A stretch of DNA of 18,156 bases. It comes from an uncultured Bacillaceae bacterium (GTDB taxonomy: Bacteria > Bacillota > Bacilli > Bacillales > Caldibacillaceae). A model generated the notes under the pieces. It made no database searches, was not told where the DNA came from, and saw only the letters and a list, made by a program, of their open reading frames with translations. Shown piece after piece: positions 13,670-18,156 of this stretch (the first letter of the stretch is position 1; every line of letters starts with the position of its first letter). The translations under genes were made by a program, and so were the position numbers. Location of the stretch: assembly GCA_937934645.1 (NCBI GenBank), contig CALGYZ010000038.1, positions 1 through 18,156 on the forward strand, written 5' to 3'.

Positions 13670-14418
13670 AGTAATGTTTCTCCCCCTTCTGCCGCCGCAC
13701 CGTTCACATCTCCCGTCATACCGCCGAACCAGCGAACAACTTTCTTTCGCATCCATAATACGAAGATTGTCGCTGTCAATAAAAAGGCAAAAATTCCCGG
13801 CATTGACTCCGGACATAAAAATATTGCAGTACCCGAAAGTAAGACAGCATACACGAAATAAATGAACGATGTTGATTTTGACGCCGCCTTTTTAAACAAT
13901 GCACCAAGGCCGTCCGGTTTTGCCTGCTTTACGGTAACCAGCAAAGTTCCCATCATCATTTTCCCGAAAAAAGGAATGAGCAAAATATACACATACATAA
14001 CCGGCGTGAAACGTTCTATTGTTTCATACATAAAAAGAAACCTGGCGCTTAACAAAATAATGACCGACAAAACGCCGAATGCCCCGATACGGGAATCCTT
14101 CATAATATCAAGCCGCTTTTCCGGATCCCGGAAGGAAAAATACGCATCACTTACATCCATCCAGCCATCCAAATGCAAACCGCCGGTCAGAAAAATCCAC
14201 GCCAGGGAAAGAAAAAAAGCTACGGCAACGGCAGATAACGGCGTCCACTCAAGAAGAACATAGACAATTAGAGAATAAACCGCCCCCTGCATCACTCCCA
14301 GGACGGGAAAAAGCTGGATTGCCCGTTTGATATGCTCCCGGTCCGCCGGAACTTCAAGCGGCACCGGAATACTTGTAAAAAATTGAATACATAAAATGAA
14401 TGCCCGTACGGTTTTCAT
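13627..14418 (-). CDS. cobS: Adenosylcobinamide-GDP ribazoletransferase (cobalamin synthase)
   Basis: This 263-residue integral membrane protein has six or seven hydrophobic segments. The CobS signature GGLHLDGWMDVSDAYFS is near residues 80-96, with the Asp residues that bind the metal and pyrophosphate, followed by RIGAFG and TGDVNGAAAE near the C-terminus. It joins AdoCbi-GDP to alpha-ribazole (phosphate), giving adenosylcobalamin (phosphate). Its ATG overlaps the cobQ stop as ATGA. The C-terminal 43 bases overlap the phosphatase gene. Confidence 0.93.
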   Translation of the reverse strand: MKTVRAFILCIQFFTSIPVPLEVPADREHIKRAIQLFPVLGVMQGAVYSLIVYVLLEWTPLSAVAVAFFLSLAWIFLTGGLHLDGWMDVSDAYFSFRDPEKRLDIMKDSRIGAFGVLSVIILLSARFLFMYETIERFTPVMYVYILLIPFFGKMMMGTLLVTVKQAKPDGLGALFKKAASKSTSFIYFVYAVLLSGTAIFLCPESMPGIFAFLLTATIFVLWMRKKVVRWFGGMTGDVNGAAAEGGETLLWMILWLLPYSGMA

Positions 14419-15227
14419 CTGTCATTTCCCCAATTCATAATGATTTCTTTCGTCTTTTTCCAATCGAGATGTTTTAACATTTCTTCCGCCAGCCGCTCGT
14501 AAACTTGTTCCCGTTCTGCAACATGCCGGCCGAAAAAATCCAAGGGCATAAAAGGAATGAGCCCGAGAACAGGAATCCCGGTATGATCTTCAAGCCAGCG
14601 GATGCCATCGACAAATAATGTCCGGTCTCCGCGGAATTTATTAATGATTAACCCTTGCACCCGGTTCCGTTCACCAGGGGATAAAAGGGACAATGTTCCC
14701 GTAATGCTGGCGAAAACACCGCCGCGGTCAATATCTGCAACTAAAAAAACCGGTACATCCGCCATTTCCGCCACGGACATATTGACAAGCTCCCGGTCCT
14801 TTAAATTGACCTCCACCGGACTGCCCGCACCTTCCAAAATAAGAATGTCATATCGGGCTTGCAAATAACGCAAAGCTTTTTGCACGGTTTCTCTTCCTTT
14901 TTGATAAAACAAATCCCGGTATTCCCGCCCGGATAAAGTTTCCATTTCTTCCCCGAGCAAAATGACCGTTGACTTTTCATCAGACTGGGGTTTTAACAAA
15001 ATTGGATTCATCCAAACCGAAGCTTCCGTCCGTGCTGCTTCCGCTTGAATCCCCTGGGGTCGGGCAATTTCCCGCCCGTCCTCCGTAATATAGGTGTCCT
15101 GAGCCATATTTTGCGATTTGAACGGGGCGGTCCGAAAACCTTCATTGGCAAAAATCCGACATAGTGCGGCAGTAATCAAACTTTTTCCGACACCGGACGC
15201 CGTTCCCTGAATCATGACCCCTTTCAC
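14415..15227 (-). CDS. cobQ: Cobyric acid synthase, N-terminal synthetase domain only
   Basis: The start is GTG 15227, overlapping the cobU stop as GTGA and preceded by GGGAGG; a longer frame is not supported. The 270 residues match the N-terminal half of CobQ/CbiP: P-loop GTASGVGKS, PFKSQNMAQDTYI, GREIARPQGIQAEAA, the LEGAGSPVEVNL block and DIDRGGVFAS. Normal CobQ has about 500 residues with a C-terminal glutamine amidotransferase domain carrying the Cys-His-Glu triad. Here the protein ends right after the linker (HLDWKKTKEIIMNWG), with its stop fused to the cobS start. It could bind ATP and cobyrinic diamide but cannot release ammonia from glutamine itself. It is either degenerate or works with free ammonia or another amidotransferase. 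Confidence 0.88.
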   Translation of the reverse strand: MKGVMIQGTASGVGKSLITAALCRIFANEGFRTAPFKSQNMAQDTYITEDGREIARPQGIQAEAARTEASVWMNPILLKPQSDEKSTVILLGEEMETLSGREYRDLFYQKGRETVQKALRYLQARYDILILEGAGSPVEVNLKDRELVNMSVAEMADVPVFLVADIDRGGVFASITGTLSLLSPGERNRVQGLIINKFRGDRTLFVDGIRWLEDHTGIPVLGLIPFMPLDFFGRHVAEREQVYERLAEEMLKHLDWKKTKEIIMNWGNDR

Positions 15228-15796
15228 AACCCCTTTCCTCCCTTCATGAAAACAGGTACACCGGCTTCCACCAGCACAGCCTGTTCGGCATGCGCGACAA
15301 TTTTTTGGTGAAGTTTCCCCAGGAGCCGGCAATAACGGATCACAAGTTCCCGGTCACCGAGCGGTTCATAAAATACTTCATTGCTCACCACTACAAATTT
15401 ATGGACCCGGTTGGCAATAGCGGAAAAATCCTCCCAAATTTGCTTCAGCAATATTTCTTCATCCACCCGGTTTCCGTTGTAAAAAAGCTCGTTGTTCACC
15501 CAAGTGGTTAAACAATCCAGCAGCACGGTATCATCCGGATGAAAGCGACATGCCATTCTGCCCAATGATACCGGCTGCTCCCAAGTCTGCCAGGGGAGTT
15601 TGCTCAACAGACGGTCTCTTTTATGGATGGCAACCCGTTCTTTTAACTCACCGTCTGAAACTTGCATGGTGGCAATATAATGAAGCTTTCCCGTTTGCTT
15701 TTTCCGCCATATCCGTGCAGCTGTTTGCTCGGCAATGGAGCTTTTTCCACTGCGGACTCCTCCGGTTATAAAAATGACCGGTTGCGTTTCCGCCAT
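15224..15796 (-). CDS. cobU: Adenosylcobinamide kinase / adenosylcobinamide-phosphate guanylyltransferase
   Basis: The start is ATG 15796, giving MAETQPVIFITGG and 190 residues, with GAGGTGA upstream; 31 bases overlap the end of cobD. The P-loop GGVRSGKS is at 12-19, and the likely guanylylated residue is His58 in RVAIHKRDR. LLDCLTTWVNN and VVVSNEV...RYCRLLGKLHQKIA-like blocks complete the fold. It phosphorylates adenosylcobinamide and transfers GMP to give AdoCbi-GDP, the substrate of CobS. The C-terminus ends GVPVFMKGGKGL, with the stop overlapping the cobQ start. Confidence 0.92.
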   Translation of the reverse strand: MAETQPVIFITGGVRSGKSSIAEQTAARIWRKKQTGKLHYIATMQVSDGELKERVAIHKRDRLLSKLPWQTWEQPVSLGRMACRFHPDDTVLLDCLTTWVNNELFYNGNRVDEEILLKQIWEDFSAIANRVHKFVVVSNEVFYEPLGDRELVIRYCRLLGKLHQKIVAHAEQAVLVEAGVPVFMKGGKGL

Positions 15797-16863
15797 TCTT
15801 GCATCACCTCGGTCAGCTGCCTGTTTTCCCGTTCGCTTTTGACTGCAAACCGCAGCCATTTTCCTTCCAATCCGGGAAAATTATACGTATGGCGGGGAAC
15901 AATCCCGTGTTGTAATAAAAATTTTAGTAAAGAACAGGGATCATCCGAATCCTTTTCTTTGAGCAAATAAAAATTAACGGAAGAAGGAGAAAAGAGAAAT
16001 CCCGTTTCATGGAAGAACCGGAATAGCTTTTCCCGTTCTGCTTTTACAAACCGCTGTGTTCTTTTTACAAACTCTTCCTCTTCAAGACAAAGTTCACCCG
16101 CTTTTTGGGCAATGCCGTTGACGCTCCAATGGGCTTGTTCCTTTGCCAATTGCCGGATTATATCCCTTCCGGCTAGACAATAGCCGAGCCTTAAACCCGG
16201 GATGGCATACATTTTTGTCAATGACCGGATGAGGATCAAATAACGTGAACGGTCAAAAAGGGGAACAAGAGACTCGTATTCCCCGGTAAAATCGTAAAAC
16301 GCTTCATCAACAATCAAATAACATTGATAAAAATCACAAGCCTCCAAAAGCCACTCCATCTTCTGCTTCGGAAAATAAATGCCGGTCGGATTGTTCGGAT
16401 TGCAGAAAAAAACCGCATCAAATGATGATATACGTTCGATCAACTGTCCGAAGTTCAAATCTCCGTTAACAGGCATGAAATCATAAGAAATTAAGCAGTG
16501 ATTTGCCCGCAACGCCCGTTCATATTCCGAAAAGGCGGGCTCGACGATTAACACGCGCTTTCCGTTCAGCCATTTGCCAATGAGGGAAATGATTTCCGCA
16601 CCGCCGTTTCCGATTAAAATTTTATTTTCATCAATGCCCTCCCGTTCAGAAATGACCTTTTTTAAACGGGTTGCATGCGGATCCGGATATGTGTCAATAT
16701 CCCCGAACAGATCATTCCAATGGTTCCACAGCACTTCCGGCGGTCCGAGAGGATTAATATTCGCACTGAAATCAATGACCGTATCCGGCATTTCCATGCC
16801 GAGCGCTTCATACAAATAATGGGGATTGGCTCCATGGGACGGCAATTTCAAGCAAGACACCAC
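15766..16863 (-). CDS. cobD: Threonine-phosphate decarboxylase, PLP-dependent
   Basis: This aminotransferase-fold enzyme of 365 residues has DFSANINPLGPP at 31-42, NPNNPTG at 155-161, the VDEAFYDF motif, Lys217 in RSLTKMYAIPGLRLGY as the PLP lysine, and the substrate-binding Arg in LRFAVK near the end. It decarboxylates L-threonine phosphate to (R)-1-amino-2-propanol phosphate, the linker that CbiB attaches. The start is uncertain. GTG 16863 gives the listed protein with a weak GGTTGGG site, and a TTG nine bases later is possible. It overlaps cbiB by 56 bases and cobU by 31. Confidence 0.92.
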   Translation of the reverse strand: MVSCLKLPSHGANPHYLYEALGMEMPDTVIDFSANINPLGPPEVLWNHWNDLFGDIDTYPDPHATRLKKVISEREGIDENKILIGNGGAEIISLIGKWLNGKRVLIVEPAFSEYERALRANHCLISYDFMPVNGDLNFGQLIERISSFDAVFFCNPNNPTGIYFPKQKMEWLLEACDFYQCYLIVDEAFYDFTGEYESLVPLFDRSRYLILIRSLTKMYAIPGLRLGYCLAGRDIIRQLAKEQAHWSVNGIAQKAGELCLEEEEFVKRTQRFVKAEREKLFRFFHETGFLFSPSSVNFYLLKEKDSDDPCSLLKFLLQHGIVPRHTYNFPGLEGKWLRFAVKSERENRQLTEVMQEWRKRNRSFL

Positions 16864-17791
16864 CCAACCATAATAATAGTAAAAATGCGAAGACGGTACG
16901 GGTTAAAATCCGGTTTGCCCGGAGAATATCCGTATGTTCCAGCTCCCGGAACGGCTCTCCCATCCGTGCCCTTTCCGAGACAATGCCATTATATGTATTC
17001 CGTCCCCCGAGCTGGACGGAAAGAAGACAGGCACAGGCCGCTTCGCACCAGCCGCTGTTCGGACTCGGATGTTTTTTTGCATCACGGAGTAAAATCCGCC
17101 ATGCATCACCCCGTCTCATTTTCCGCGGCCGGTTGGCAATAAGCATTAAAAACCCCGTTATGCGTGCCGGGATCCAATTCAGTACATCATCCGCCTTTGC
17201 AGAAAAATATCCGAATTCGTGATACCGGGAATTTTGATAACCGACCATGGAATCACACGTATTCACCGCCCGGTAAACAAGAGCCAGCGGAGCTCCGCCG
17301 ATAAAAGCCCAAAACAGCGGGGCAGTCACCGCGTCACACGTGTTCTCTGCGACGGTTTCCACCGTGCCCCGGACAATTTCCCGCTCATCCAGCCGCTCCG
17401 TATCCCTGCCGACGATACAAGAAAGTTTTTTCCGGGCCTCAGTCATATTTCCTTCTATTAACGGCCGGTATACTTCCAGTGCCGCACGGATTAAATCTTT
17501 CCGGGCAACCGTTGTGGAGATAAGGACAGCTTCCAGGACTATGCCCGCCCAGTAATGGACGGAGTAGGCATAATACGTAACCGCAAATGACAAAGAAAAA
17601 ACGGTTATGATTACAATAATGGCCATGCTTAAACCTTTTTGCTTTCTGTTCCTTCCTTTATTCAACCGTTTCTCCAAAAAAGAAATCATGTTTCCGAACC
17701 ATCGGACCGGATGGGGAAGAGACGGGGGATCGCCGGTAATCTGATCGATCACTAATGCCAGGGAAAATGCCAGTATATGCCCGCTGATCAT
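16808..17791 (-). CDS. cbiB: Adenosylcobinamide-phosphate synthase
   Basis: This 327-residue membrane protein has the CbiB motifs DQITGDPPSLPHPVRWFG near residues 16-33, VETVAENTCDAVTAPLFW near 143-160, the DSMVGYQN segment and ADDVLNWIPARITG. Hydrophobic segments occur near 55-75, 82-95, 160-175, 205-220 and at the C-terminus. It joins aminopropanol phosphate from CobD to adenosylcobyric acid, giving adenosylcobinamide phosphate. Its ATG overlaps the stop of the upstream cbiZ as ATGA, so translation is coupled. Confidence 0.93.
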   Translation of the reverse strand: MISGHILAFSLALVIDQITGDPPSLPHPVRWFGNMISFLEKRLNKGRNRKQKGLSMAIIVIITVFSLSFAVTYYAYSVHYWAGIVLEAVLISTTVARKDLIRAALEVYRPLIEGNMTEARKKLSCIVGRDTERLDEREIVRGTVETVAENTCDAVTAPLFWAFIGGAPLALVYRAVNTCDSMVGYQNSRYHEFGYFSAKADDVLNWIPARITGFLMLIANRPRKMRRGDAWRILLRDAKKHPSPNSGWCEAACACLLSVQLGGRNTYNGIVSERARMGEPFRELEHTDILRANRILTRTVFAFLLLLWLGGVLLEIAVPWSQSPLFV

Positions 17792-18156
17792 TCCTTTCCC
17801 CCTTTATTAAGCCCTTTTTTCAACGCTTCTGTGGTACATTCAAAAACTGCTTTTCCGATTAACCGGCCGAGCGGTGTAATCGTTCCGGCAAATTCATGGT
17901 ATGTTCCCTGTTGTGTTGCGGCAATAAGCATGCTGTCCGTCGAAGTCCCCGTAGCTGCCGTTCCCGTCACATGATCTTTAACCAACAATTCGGTGAGAGC
18001 CTTCACTTTTGCCTCCGTCGCTGTCATTATTGCCTGGATAAATGCTTCTTCCGACATCCGGCCGTTTACAAATACCCATGTATTAATTGTCCCCGGCTGG
18101 TATGCAAATTCATGGGCCATCCCCTCAGGCACATCCACCGCATTTCCGGTGCCGGC
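17788..18156 (-). CDS. cbiZ: Adenosylcobinamide amidohydrolase, C-terminal part (runs off the window)
   Basis: The frame stays open to the right edge of the window, so the start lies outside; about 122 residues are visible. The C-terminal CbiZ signature is clear: GTINTWVFVNGRMSEEAF, the IMTATEAKVKAL helix, GTAATGTSTDSMLIAAT and PLGRLIGKAVFECT. CbiZ cleaves the aminopropanol arm from adenosyl(pseudo)cobinamide to give adenosylcobyric acid, letting the cell reuse cobamides with unsuitable lower ligands. Placed directly before cbiB and cobD, which re-add the linker, it marks this operon as a salvage and remodelling pathway. Confidence 0.9.
   Translation of the reverse strand, partial: AGTGNAVDVPEGMAHEFAYQPGTINTWVFVNGRMSEEAFIQAIMTATEAKVKALTELLVKDHVTGTAATGTSTDSMLIAATQQGTYHEFAGTITPLGRLIGKAVFECTTEALKKGLNKGGKE

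Noticed and set aside
13670..13816. Longer 257-residue version of the CobC-like phosphatase
   Set aside because: The extra N-terminal part lies inside cobS, is unlike any phosphatase, and GTG 13669 has a proper ribosome site and places the RHG motif normally.
15228..15332. Longer CobQ start with a Cys-rich leader
   Set aside because: The leader is a shadow of cobU. The GTGA overlap and the GGGAGG site support GTG 15227.

Overview
The window suggests a low-GC Bacillaceae (Bacillus/Caldibacillus/Geobacillus-like) chromosome with AT-rich plasmid debris at its left end. The evidence is the strong GGAGG-type ribosome sites, an NAD-dependent alcohol dehydrogenase close to Bacillus methanolicus Mdh, a seven-iron ferredoxin close to the one known from Bacillus schlegelii, and firmicute RepL and MobV plasmid proteins. 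No species call is made; no search could be run.

Positions 1-4100 are accessory debris. A segment at 98-2980 looks like a small RepL plasmid that took an IS256-type insertion. Exact 8-bp copies of GGCTATAA sit at 98-105 and 2973-2980, and each is directly followed outward by one of a pair of 26-bp inverted terminal repeats (72-97 and 2981-3006). The plasmid part holds a small membrane protein, a divergently transcribed secreted bacteriocin-like protein (frameshifted), the tail of a MobV relaxase, a frameshifted zinc-ribbon protein, repL, and three iterons spaced exactly 22 bp apart. Next to it, 3209-3851 is a chimeric dead gene: the start of a 4-hydroxy-2-oxovalerate aldolase joined to the end of a Rep_3-type plasmid initiator.

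Positions 4157-11276 are ordinary chromosomal genes, all on the minus strand: a P-type Ca2+ pump, an iron-type alcohol/methanol dehydrogenase, a three-gene polar amino acid ABC transporter with a clear promoter and an intercistronic hairpin, and a seven-iron ferredoxin. Most are separated by good rho-independent terminators.

Positions 11347-12621 hold a ruined histidine phosphatase gene split by a 680-bp AT-rich insertion flanked by a 5-bp AATTG duplication. The two halves rejoin exactly in frame when the insertion is removed. The insertion itself carries a second hydrophobic-peptide plus membrane-protein pair.

Positions 12639-18156 are a tightly overlapping minus-strand cobamide salvage operon, in transcription order cbiZ (cut by the window end), cbiB, cobD, cobU, a CobQ that lacks its amidotransferase half, cobS, a CobC-like phosphatase and a second small CobU-like protein. 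The dead phosphatase was the next gene. CbiZ would hydrolyse imported adenosylcobinamides to adenosylcobyric acid, CobD and CbiB would rebuild AdoCbi-phosphate, and CobU, CobS and CobC would attach the lower ligand. In this scheme CobQ is dispensable, which fits its truncation.
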